From positions 32,126,861-32,190,860 of the forward strand of contig OZ023274.1 of NCBI GenBank assembly GCA_964007475.1: a stretch of DNA of 64,000 bases. Reading direction: 5' to 3'. Below are positions 13,035-23,367 of the stretch, piece after piece. The position numbers and the translations under genes were made by a program. Source of the DNA: Hybos culiciformis (lineage: Eukaryota > Arthropoda > Insecta > Diptera > Hybotidae). Under the pieces are notes generated by a model. It was not told where the DNA came from and ran no database searches. It saw only the letters and a program-made list of their open reading frames with translations. Every line of letters begins with the position of its first letter. The stretch's first letter is position 1.

Positions 13035-13725
13035 CAAAGGTATCAAATGAAAGTGTATGACGAGTAGAATACAAAAATTGTGTGACGTGTTTAAAAATCC
13101 AATATGGTGGTAGAGAAAATTAAAAAAAAAAACAGATTTCCTCATATTATTGAATACAAACTCCAACGACACGGATATCAAATAAAAGGGTATGCGAGTA
13201 GGAGACAATAAGCTGGAGGTATGTAATACCTTGTTCGCATTATAATTTAAATTCCACTTATATTCCGGAAAACAAATTGCCGTTCGCATTACAAAATTTG
13301 ATGAGAACTGGAATTTGATGATGTAAAAAAAAAAATTGAGAAAGAGAAAAAGTTTTTGTTGTTGAAAATTTTGACTTTTTATATCGCTTTTTATCAATTT
13401 TATTTTGTTTTTTTTTTTTCATTTGAACTCGAATTTGACAAAAAAATTGTTGCCAACTATAACAAAATTTCAAAAAATGAGTGAAAATAACTAGAAATGT
13501 AGAATTCTAACCCTGACAAACTAGAATATGAAAGTGGAATATACATATTCCGGAATATTTTTTTATATGAAAAATCCAGTTCATATTCCTGAAATATTCC
13601 GGATAACAGCATATTCCACTAATATTCTCCTAATGCGAACACCATATAACATGACCGAAAATGCAATATGGCGGGAGAGAAAATTGAAAAAACAGATTAT
13701 AATTTTTGAAGTTGTTGTGTTGTAG
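13035..13725. repeat. Unclassified tandem repeat split by a TIR element
   Basis: Two related units are seen. Both contain TATCAAAT-AAA-G-GTATG-CGAGTAG followed, further on, by CAATATGG-GG-AGAGAAAATT and ACAGATT. The first runs from about 13035 to 13165. The second begins about 13166 and resumes after 13641, so the element at 13232-13641 appears to have inserted into it. Phrases such as CAATATGGCGG after TATCAAATGAAAG are common in insect interspersed repeats; the class is unknown. Confidence 0.5.
13232..13641. mobile_element. Non-autonomous TIR element, 410 bp
   Basis: The ends are inverted: TGTTCGCATTA at 13232 and TAATGCGAACA ending at 13641. Similarity continues inward through ATTCCACT-ATATTCCGG on the left and its complement on the right. 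Several TATTCCGGAA-like palindromes lie inside. No target duplication is obvious at the borders, and no transposase is encoded. Confidence 0.6.
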
Positions 13726-13754
13726 CTGTTTTTTAATTTCTTAATTTCTTTATT

Positions 13755-13888
13755 AAAAACAACACAAACACTTAATTCAAAAGAGATATTTTGGAAAGTT
13801 AACAAAAATTCCAGTTCGAGGAGGGAATCGACCCACGACTGAACATGCCATAGGATAAGGGCAATACCTTGACGGCTTTATGACTGAA
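13755..13888 (-). mobile_element. tRNA-derived SINE, copy 1
   Basis: Read on the minus strand, it has a tRNA-like head with a B-box-like GTGGGTCGATTCC, then a body ending in TTGAATTAAGTGTTTGTG and TTGTTTTT. The same order of blocks (GGTATTGC, GCAT-TTC, GTGGGT-CGATT, TTGTTAA, TTAAGTGTTTGTGTTG) occurs on the plus strand at 40208-40352. Two diverged copies of a head-plus-tail element with a B box support a Pol III retroposon. Confidence 0.65.
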
Positions 13889-15474
13889 AAGTAGAAAAAT
13901 AAATTAAAATAAAAAACAAAATTTAAAAATAAACTTTTATTTATTGGGCTTAAAAGTTAAAAAATAATAAAAAATAAAGTAAGTCACCCAGCTTGAATAC
14001 TACGTTGCACAGTGCCCAAGTTTTTATTTATAGACAAGACATACACAGGTGATTTTTATTACTACATTTTTTTATTATTTTATACTTTTTACTTCAATAA
14101 ATAAAAGTTTGTTTTAAATTTTTTTTTTAATTTTAATTTTTTATTTGTTATTGACGTTTACGTTAGTTGAATTTTCAAGTTCAGAAATAATCTAAAAAGA
14201 AATTTAGAATGATTTTCTCCCAATTATTATACATATTTATAGACATAGTTTTCTGTATCGTAATTCAATGCAAGAACGTGAGAATTTAACAATATCATAA
14301 TTGGGCTCTAATAATTAACCAATAAAATAATAATTGTTATGTTATGTTAATTAATTAAGAACCTTGAAAAGTATTTTATTAAATTTTTTTTTTGTTGTTA
14401 TTGCCGATGTAAAATGTAAAAAGGTAGATTTATTTTAGATTTTTTTGGTAAATATAATTTTAATTTAAGAATAGTGTAATCATACCTTTATTTCAAGAAA
14501 CAGAAAACATACAGTGGTAAACAAATTATTTTTGGAATATTTTGTTTTTAAATATTATAACGTCAATAGTCACTTAATATTTTTGAGTTTTTTATATTTA
14601 TTGCCTCAATATTAATAACACATGATAATATTTATGATTTTTCATTTTTTAGTGAAAATAATCACTGTGTACATAAGTTAACCCCATAATTTAAAAATTT
14701 GTCTTTTAGATCTGTAAACACCTTTTTCTTTTGCAGATGGTTCGATAACCCAAAAAAAAATATTTCTTAACAGTTTATGTTACTTTCTGCCTCTTTCCTT
14801 TGAGATTTTGTTACATTTCACGGAACTAAATTTCCCGTACATATTTCCGTTAAAAACACGCCAACCTGGGTTGTTAACAAAATATTTCAAGAAACTTATA
14901 CATATCCTTATTTCTGATATATTTAAACGAAAAATGCAAACTTCACAAATTATGCAATGACCAAAATAACTAACACTAATAATTCCGAATAGTACACAAA
15001 ATAAATAAAATGAATATGATTTCTTACTTAAGTATCTTTTATAAAATTATTATGAATTATTATTTCTCAAAAACTTTATCAATATAATCATAAGTACTAA
15101 TATTAATACTACTTTTATTTTAATATAAATAAGTTAAATAAAAATTAAATGATGTTCTTTTGTGAAATGGCGCTCTCTATTCATGACACCTACAATTAAG
15201 TTATTGTACTGTTGTTTTGTAAGATCACATTTTCTCTGTATAGAAATATGCCTGTATGTTTTATGGAGTACGTTTTATAAAGTTCATGTGAGTAGATTAG
15301 AATCAATTGAAAAAATATTTTTCGTGTTCTTCCTAGCTGTGATTGCTTACGTTTACGTTTTTATCCTGAGAAACTAAATTTGATAAATTTTCCCTCTTTA
15401 GAAAATCGTCGTAGTTATTTGTTACTTTCTTTTGTAGATAATGTCATGTTGAAAGAGGTGGACTCATGCCTTTT

Positions 15475-15850
15475 GTAATAGTAGATTACAACACATGTTA
15501 AGAAAATTTGTTATTACAACAAGTTGTGTATACACAAAAACACATGGACACGCGTCAATACTTATATCACGAGACCGTTAGGTCGAGTGATATATTATTT
15601 ACAAGTGTCCATGTGTTTTTTTGTATATACACAACGAGCTGTATAACAAATTTTATTAACATGTTTTCTGTACTGTTTTAATGTGCATGTGAGAGGTAGT
15701 TGCAATCAATACATTTGCAATGCCAAAAATAAACAAAAGTTCTAAATGAATTAAATAATTGCATGTGTATTGACGCATGTAATATACCATTTACCGAGCT
15801 AAATTTACGCTTGTAAATACAACTTACCGATCACATGCGCATTAAAATTA
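15475..15850. mobile_element. Double-hairpin foldback element, copy 1
   Basis: A long imperfect palindrome spans 15494-15663. Its arms include TGTGTATACACAAAAACACA and the complement, and its centre is a second small hairpin, ATATCACGAGACC against GGTCGAGTGATAT. A weaker inverted pair follows, TTTTAATGTGCATGTGAG near 15676 against CACATGCGCATTAAAA near 15832. The whole arrangement recurs at 37398-37870. There is no coding capacity. Confidence 0.7.
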
Positions 15851-16054
15851 TTTGTATTTATAAAATTTTAATGTTGAATGTAGATTATAAAAACAATACT
15901 ATCAAACATTGCAACTAGAGAATTAAAATTCTGTACCATTCAACAAATTCAATGAATATGGTACAATTTGAGATGAAGTCGCATTCCGTTATACTCATTT
16001 GATATTAAAAAAAAACATTGTGATACATTTTTGATCTTCACTCAGAGAACAATG

Positions 16055-16078
16055 TTTTTATTTATTTATTTATTATTA
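16055..16078. repeat. TTTA simple repeat with poly(A) signals for the 16-kb gene
   Basis: A run of TTTATTTATTTATTTATTA on the plus strand gives several overlapping AATAAA hexamers on the minus strand, about 115-135 bases after the stop codon at 16191. It probably supplies the 3' end of the gene. Confidence 0.5.
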
Positions 16079-16190
16079 ATTTTACAATATAAACATATAA
16101 ATAAAAAAGTTTTAACAATTAAATATTTGGCTATTAAACAAGTTTACAATAACTACTCATATGTGTTTGAGCATGTTAAATATTATGTTT

Positions 16191-17784
16191 CTAGAAGAAG
16201 AAACTTCTGAATCTGAATCTTGAGGTTGGGTCGCTGTAGTGATATCCATCAGGTTGTTCAACTGGTTCTGGTATATGTGATGGTGGCAAATAATTTTGTT
16301 GTGGCGGTGGTGGTGGTGGAAAATATTGTGGTTGTGGCTGCGGTTGTGGTTGAGGTTGAGGTGGGGGAATATATTGTGGTTGTGGTTGAGGTGGGGGTAT
16401 ATATTGTGGTTGTGGTTGTGGTGGTGGTGGTGGAATGTATTGTGGTTGTGGAGCAGGTTCATGATGTTCGTGATGATGTTGTTGTTCATGATGATGTTGT
16501 TGTTCATGATGATGTTGCTGTTCATGATGATATTGTTCATGATGATGCTCCTCATGATGATGTTGTTGTTGTGGGGGTAAATATTGTGGTACAGGGGCTG
16601 GAGGTGGTAGTGGAGCAGGTTCATGATGTTCATGATGGTGCTGTTGTGGAGGCAAGTATTGTGGGGTTGGAATTGGAGCTGGACGTGGTGGTGGAATTGG
16701 TGCTGGTCTTGGAGGTGGCAAGTAGTTGGGTTGAGGAATTCGAGCAGGTTGTGGTGGTGGAATAGGAGCTGGGATTGGAGCAGGTTGTTGGTGTTGAGGA
16801 GGTAAATATGATTGTTGAGGAGGTGCTACGTGTTCATGTTGATCAGAATGATGCTCATGATGTTCGTGGTGGTCATGGTGCTCATGATGATGTTCATGAG
16901 GAGCATTGTAGTGATATCCATCGTGGGCTAAATGTGATACATCTGCCGCTACAACTGCAATCACTAAAGCTAATATCAAAATTTTCTGAAAATGAAACCA
17001 AACAAATCGTAGTTTTTAATTCAAACGACATTATGAAAAAATATGAGAATCGTAATCAAATTTATTTAAAACTAAGCAAGAGCAAGACTGTGCGTCCAAA
17101 AATAAACTAATAATTTCTTTGCTCAAAAATTAAACATAAGAGACAATTTTGTAACCAAATTGTTAAATTTAAATATAGTATATCATTTAATGAAATATTA
17201 TTTTGTTTTGGAGATCTAATGATCTAAGTATCCAGTGTTAATTGGCTTGTATTTCTAAATTAATATAGGGGGAGATTTGTTTCAATCACAACCATCAACT
17301 ATGATCTCAATAATAAGTGGAAAAACTATCCACTCGAGAATCGCTTCGGGAAAACTTTTAATTATATGACTAAACAAAACAATTTAACTTGTGGAATTTT
17401 ATTTGATAATTCGAAAAACAAAAAACTGAATCTCAAATTAGAATGAGAAAAAATTTAAAATGCGAATTATTTTCGACATAACAAAAATTGTTTCTCAACA
17501 ACTCTCGATCTAGAAATAATTGATCCTTTCAATATTTTACTGGCATTCCAATTGATGTTATTTTCAATTTTATTTGCAAATTATTTCCCAATTTATAACA
17601 ATATACGTTCCATTAGTTTATTTATCACTTTCCAGCAGGGATTTACAAAATATCCATTCAATAATATTGTCCAACAATATTTCATAATTTTCTTTTCAAT
17701 AGAACCGACCGTATTTTATTCTTTATATATGCGCGCAATGTTATAATTAATAAAATTAATTCTAATTGAAAACATTCTTACCAT
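16191..17784 (-). CDS. Secreted YLP/DGYHY-family protein, His-rich and Pro/Gln-rich (two exons)
   Basis: Exon 1 is ATG at 17782-17784 followed by donor GTAAGA. Exon 2 is 16191-16985 after acceptor TTTCAG, giving 265 residues. Residues 1-15 form a signal peptide (MKILILALVIAVVAA). DVSHLAHDGYHY follows with DGYHY at 23-27. Next come two His/Glu-rich blocks (EHHHEHHDHHEHHEHH near the start and HHHEQQ repeats mid-protein) and many proline blocks separated by YLPP, YIPP or YFPP. The end is DGYHY at 247-251 and a tail rich in Phe and Arg. The motif layout places it with the sister genes. His clusters of this density could bind metal ions or take part in quinone cross-linking of cuticle; this is inference. 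The intron is 796 bases. Confidence 0.9.
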
Positions 17785-17840
17785 CTTTTTTTTTTATTAA
17801 TATAAACAAGATGTTTTCGATTGCTGTTAAATTTCTTAAA

Positions 17841-17877
17841 TGATACTACAAGTGATCAATTATGTTCATTTTATATA
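17841..17877 (-). promoter_or_regulatory. Core promoter of the 16-kb YLP/DGYHY gene
   Basis: TATATAAAA lies on the minus strand at about 17869-17877. AGTATCATTTAAG follows, with predicted +1 at 17841. The 5' untranslated region is about 57 bases. The AGTATCATTT core is shared with the 32.6-kb gene. Confidence 0.7.
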
Positions 17878-18366
17878 ATAAACTATCTGCTAGAAATAAT
17901 ATTATCTCTCACAATATTACTGAATTTGTATTTAATTTTTTTTTTTAATTTTTTTTTTAATTTTTGTTTTTTTTCGTTTTTTTTCCCTAATATCCATCAT
18001 CATTATATTGACATTGACCAATAGATAAACGCACAATATAACGGCTTCAATTAAGCCTATAGAGTTTAAAAAATTGTTTATATATTTTTTTTTCTTATGT
18101 TTTCAGTATAAGATAAAAAACACAAAACAAAACAAATATTTTTTTTTTTAATTCAAATATATGCGCGCGCTTTAACTTATTTTAAACCCTACCACTCTAA
18201 CTAAATGTTTGTCATTATTTTAGCAAATTATGCTCTTTTTTTTCACAATATTATTAAAGAAATAAAATAATAATAATAATAATAAAAAAAATCTAATCTA
18301 ACTAATTTCATCTCTTTAATAATAGCCCAAGTTAAATAATATTTATGAGAAAAAGTTATTTCCTTT

Positions 18367-18397
<31 letters not shown>

Positions 18398-19279
18398 TAT
18401 TTTTTAGCAAAATTTCAAGCATATTATCATAACAAAACCATATAAAATGCAATTAAGTTTAATTAAGATAAGGAGATAAAAAAAAAAAAAGTGACCACGC
18501 GGAAGAAAATGAAAACAAGAATTTTGTAGAGCAAAATTAAAATTTTTGAGAAATTCTGTTGTTTCTAAAGCTTATGATAATGAATGAACAGATTCTTATC
18601 TATTCTTGAATTTTAAATTAGAAGTTAGATAGTTAATAAAACTAAGCTTTCTAACATTATGTAAAATAAGTTATTATGCAGTGAATCGCGCTCCAGTTTA
18701 TAAAAAATATAAACCCACAACTTTAATATCATACAATACTACAGCAACACCATCAATCTACAGACGTCATATATAAATTCCCTTTTTTATATATATATAT
18801 AATTTTAATCAAGGAAATAAAATTAGTTGTAATGTTATCGTTTTTATTGCTTACCAAACCTTAACCATTAATCTCAAATGCATTTCAATAGTATATGTTG
18901 TTTAAAAATATTATAAAAAATTTAAATGAAATAATAAATGAAAATAACCCTTTGTTTACATTTTTACACAATATAAACATTGACGTATTTTTGTGTTAAT
19001 TATGTGTAAAAGAATTTCACAAATTATATATTCAGTCCAAATTCATTTTATTAATTCCCGGCAAAATATTTATAACTAGTTTTTAAAATTAAAATTTACA
19101 TAATATTTAGTTAATTTTTTTTGTTATTGCTTGAGAAGAAAAAAAAAATTAAATCAATGTCAACGAAAATACATTTTATTTGTTTTTCTTTTCATTATTG
19201 TTGTTTTAAAACAAATCTAAATTTCAAGGGTATAATTAAAAAAATTTCACAGAATTTCTTAGAATAACGGCGTTATATA

Positions 19280-19673
19280 CACTGAGAAAACATATAGTTT
19301 TAGCTGCTGTATTTTCTGTATCCCTATCCTTTGCTAAATATGCAGACTCTAAATCGAACAAGTTGAACACTTTGGCAAGATTAGCTGTTTGTCCTAACAA
19401 GTACTTTTTCTTCATATGATCATAAATCAAAATTCACAAAATTTTAGAAATTGATTTTGTGTTTTTAAATAAGTATTTTTTGTTATTTATTTTTCGGTGG
19501 AAAAAACAATTAAAAACTATAATTTTCAAGCAGCAACTTTTGCTATGCCATATTTCACGAGTTATTTTAATAATAAATGCAATATTTTGAGCAGATATAT
19601 ATAGTGTGAGAAAATAACGACATTCTAGTTTACATATTTCTGTTATATTTTATAGCTGAAGTTATTTTCAGTG
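19280..19673. mobile_element. Tc1/mariner-like non-autonomous element, copy 1
   Basis: The left end CACTGAGAAAA and right end TTTTCAGTG are inverted and each is flanked by TA, the target duplication of the Tc1/mariner superfamily. TAGCTG lies just inside both ends in opposite orientation. A diverged relative with the same order of internal phrases is at about 63580-63974. A 64-codon open frame inside has no recognisable features. Confidence 0.55.
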
Positions 19674-22642
19674 TACCTATACAACTTATTTTGTGTTAAT
19701 AATTAAATTTATATTAATTTAGTAATTATACAAAAATTCATGGAACATAAAATTTATTTATTATTATTTTTACGCAGTGCAATGAACTAACTTTCCTATG
19801 AAGGAAACACTTTAAATATAATATTCCCATTTAGAAAATTTAACACTAACTATCAAATTTTCATTATTATTAAAACTATGAAAGTAACTTAAGATTACTC
19901 CTTCTAGTGTTTCTATAAACCTTTTCCTTATTATTAAATTTCTTTCCATAATACTTTAGTATTAGCATTTTAATTTTTCTATTTGGTTTAAAAACCTAAT
20001 TTTCTATATTTGTATATTTTATTTTTTATTTTTTAGAATTAGGTAAATTTATAATTTTAATTAAAACCAGCTTAATTAATAAATTTTTTTTTTTTTATAA
20101 GGAATGCCCGCCAAAATAATAACCTTCTAAGCATTTAGCAAGGTAGACGGATGCAGTGGGTGATGACTGGTTTTTTATAAACACATATGTTTTAGTAAAG
20201 TATTGCTAAGAATAAATTAATTCCTTTTTTGGTTAATTGACAAATAAAATAATAATTTTTCCAAAAAATTAATGCTGTAAAATTATTAATAAAAACTATT
20301 TATTTACTGACTTATGCAAATTCGATTGTATTCTAACCTTAAAAATAAAAAAAAATATTTTTAAGGATTATAAAATGTAAAATTAAACACTCATTATGTA
20401 AATTTTTTAGTAATCATATAATAATTTACATAAATAAATGTTTTTATATTTCTGATACTTCAATCAATGGGTTACAGATATAGATTCTTTTATCTTTGCA
20501 AGTCGCAACATTTTTATTGTCAGTACTAACATTTTATTACCTTAAAGAACCGCCAGAAAGGACTCATGAGCTTGTAAAAAAAAAATCAAATAAAACTTTA
20601 ATTTTTTTATTGAATTTGCCAGCTTCATTATATTCTTAAAAGCTCTGTCAATAATGTCGATAAATAAGTACAAAAAAAAATATATGAGAATAATATTTTA
20701 CATCCCTAATCCATACATTTGATTTGAAAACAGAAATATTGTTGTTATGTTATGTTTACTAATTATTAATTATATATATTATATCTACAGCTTTTGCTAT
20801 ATCCAAAGTTCTTAACATTTTAAATCATTTACATACTTTGAAGTTCAAATATAAAGCTTACATAAATATAGACTTTATCATAGGCTGTTGGCCTCGATTT
20901 CATAATATTAAAAGATATTTCAAATAATTTGCAATTAATCATCGCAACTTGTTGAAACAAATAAAAAATAACAAAAATACATATTAAATATATATTTTGA
21001 ATTAATTAAAATATTATTTTAGGTCTGGAAATATTTCTTTTTTTTTTGCCAAAAAATGAATCTAACTTAAACTAAAGCGAATATTTAATTAATACGTTAT
21101 TTGCATAAACATTAAAAAAAAAATTAGAGATTTAATTTTTTTTTTTATTTTTTATTTTTAATAAATAAAACAATATTTGGGAAAAAAATTCAGTAATTTT
21201 TAATAAATTGTACATTAAAGACTTGCAAAAATTTATACATTGAAAACTTGAATTTAGAGCAATTTAGTCAAGGCTTATAACTTTAAGAATGTGAAAAAAT
21301 TTATCTGCTATGGAATGCTTTTTTACGTATGAGGATCATTTTTGTTGAACATCAAAACTAGTTTTCGCAATTTTCAACGAATACACAGTTCTGAATTTGT
21401 CGCATAAAGTGTTGCTTTATCTCGAATCTAATTGATTGTAGATAGTACAGTTTCGAGCCTCTAGTTTTTATTCAATTTGTTTTCGTGCTAGTATGAGATA
21501 AATAAATAATCGTTATTTTTTATCAATAATAATTTGGCTCAAATTTCAATATCGAAAAATACTTTTGTTTTTCTGAAATACATAAAAATTATTGTAAATA
21601 TAATAATGATCGCGTGCCAAAAATTTCCTAATAAAATAAAAATAAATAAAAAAAATCAATTAAAAGATTACTAAAAAATAATAAAATAAAGAAAATATGG
21701 CATATATTTTTTTTATTTCTTTATTTATCTGAGATTTTTAGATTATTTTGTTTTTTACATATTCATTCAATTTATAATGACAGTTTTATTGTAAAATCTT
21801 TGAGTGGGTCACCCAAAAAGCTTTATAATTACGATATTTTCATGCGATTATTATTTTATTTTGATGAAATAATATTTAAATTACCTGCAACTATATTTTA
21901 TATATCTTAATCATTATTATTATTATATTTATCAATATTATGAAACAATTTCGAATTTTCAAAGTTTTAGCAAATAAGCTTATGAATGTGTATATATGTA
22001 TTTCATAAAAGACTGACATAACTTAGCCCTAATGAAACTTTTAAATGAATCGACTTTTTTGCTGTTTATGGATAAATCTTGTAATTGTAATCTTTTTTTA
22101 ATATATATATGTTGGATTGATGTATAACTGATTCTTCTTTGCATTATTTATGGAAGTAATATTGTCTTAGATAAATAAGATGTATTTGTGTAGAACTTCC
22201 TGAATCAAAAAATAAAATAATAAATCGGGAAATATGAGCATAATCTAAAGACAAAACAAAATTTTGAATAATGTTGTCGGAAGAATTGAATTTTACTCAT
22301 GAATTAAACTTGTTCTTTATCTCACCAAAAAAAAATCTATCGTCACCGCGCCCATATCTTTTTATTCGCATTCATAATATGTTTTTCGTAAAAGAATAAA
22401 TTAGTATACAAATTTTTAAACAAAATTATGATATTTAATATATGTATATAATTCTTTTGATAACTATTTTTGTTTTTTCGAAAAAAAAATTTCAAATCAG
22501 CTAAAGTAGAAAACTTTTGAACAACCCAGTTAGCTGATTAAAATTCAAAGTCTTTAACTCTTTCTTTGGTCAACTTTTTTAATCTTGTATAATATTATCT
22601 TACATCAAAAAGCTTCCCTCAGTATTTAATCTTCTTTATAAT

Positions 22643-23367
22643 TAGGGTTGCCAGATTTTTTATCAAAAAAAGGGGTAGATAAAATATCGAGAAAAAAAAA
22701 TTAAAAAAATATGAATTAATTTTTATTTATTTTTTCACATTTCTACACATCAATCAAGGTTACTTACAATTACCTGAAAATATATTCACGTATGATAAAT
22801 AAAACAGTATTTTACAAAAGTTCTATTATTAGTACATATTTTAAAAATAAATTGCAAATAATAATGAACACAAACATAAAAAATCAAAAAAGGCCGAATT
22901 TCAAAGCTTTAAGTAGATAAACATTAATAATAATAAAAAATAATTCAAATATATTTTTCGTTGCCCGAATTGTTTTTTAATAATTCGGAATTTTAAGTTT
23001 TAAAAAAAAAAAATACACTACATTAACGTTAGCATTGGCAAATCAGTAACAGTATTTGTAGTAGAATGCGAACTCTACTACAAATACTGTTACTGATTTG
23101 CCAATGCTAACGTTAATGTAGTGTATTTTTTTTTTTTAAAACTTAAAATTCCGAATTATTAAAAAACAAAGCATTTCGTTGTAAAGTTGTTAAGTTTTAC
23201 ATTTCTTGTGGAATTTGTTATCATAAATTAAAAAAAATCTGTTCGCATATATAAGACACTTATCATATTTTAAGAAAAGGGGTATTTTTGTCTACCCCTT
23301 TAGCGATTTTCGTAAAGGGGTATATCTATGTAAATCATGACGAAAAGGGGTAGAAATGGCAACCCTA
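22643..23367. mobile_element. hAT-like non-autonomous element, 725 bp, intact target duplication
   Basis: The element runs from TAGGGTTGCC to GGCAACCCTA. It is flanked by an identical 8-bp duplication, TTTATAAT, at 22635-22642 and 23368-23375. That length and its T at position 2 and A at position 7 fit hAT elements; the P superfamily also makes 8-bp duplications. Subterminal AAAGGGGTA motifs occur at both ends in both orientations. The centre is a perfect 200-bp palindrome. No transposase is present. Confidence 0.8.
22970..23169. repeat. Perfect long palindrome, 96-bp arms and 8-base loop
   Basis: The left arm 22970-23065 and right arm 23074-23169 are exact reverse complements by eye, including equal 12-base A and T runs. 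The loop is 23066-23073 (ATGCGAAC). It lies at the centre of the hAT-like element. Such exact arms imply a recent origin, gene conversion between arms, or a fold-back read or assembly artefact. Confidence 0.85.

Larger units (their letters stand above)
11873..16054. other. AT-rich intergenic DNA rich in repeats
   Basis: No gene was seen. The stretch contains an unclassified tandem repeat (about 12970-13730) interrupted by a TIR element, a reversed tRNA-derived SINE, and the first foldback element. These are listed separately. The remainder is A/T-rich filler. Confidence 0.6.

Noticed and set aside
13020..13473. Two minus-strand frames of 125 and 71 residues
   Set aside because: They run through an interspersed tandem repeat and a TIR element and are Phe-rich from T runs.
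16220..16765. Sense-strand Val-rich frame across the 16-kb gene
   Set aside because: Shadow of the His/Pro-rich minus-strand coding sequence; no start context or splice sites.
19236..19430. 64-residue minus-strand frame
   Set aside because: It crosses the left end of a non-autonomous TIR element and has no recognisable feature.
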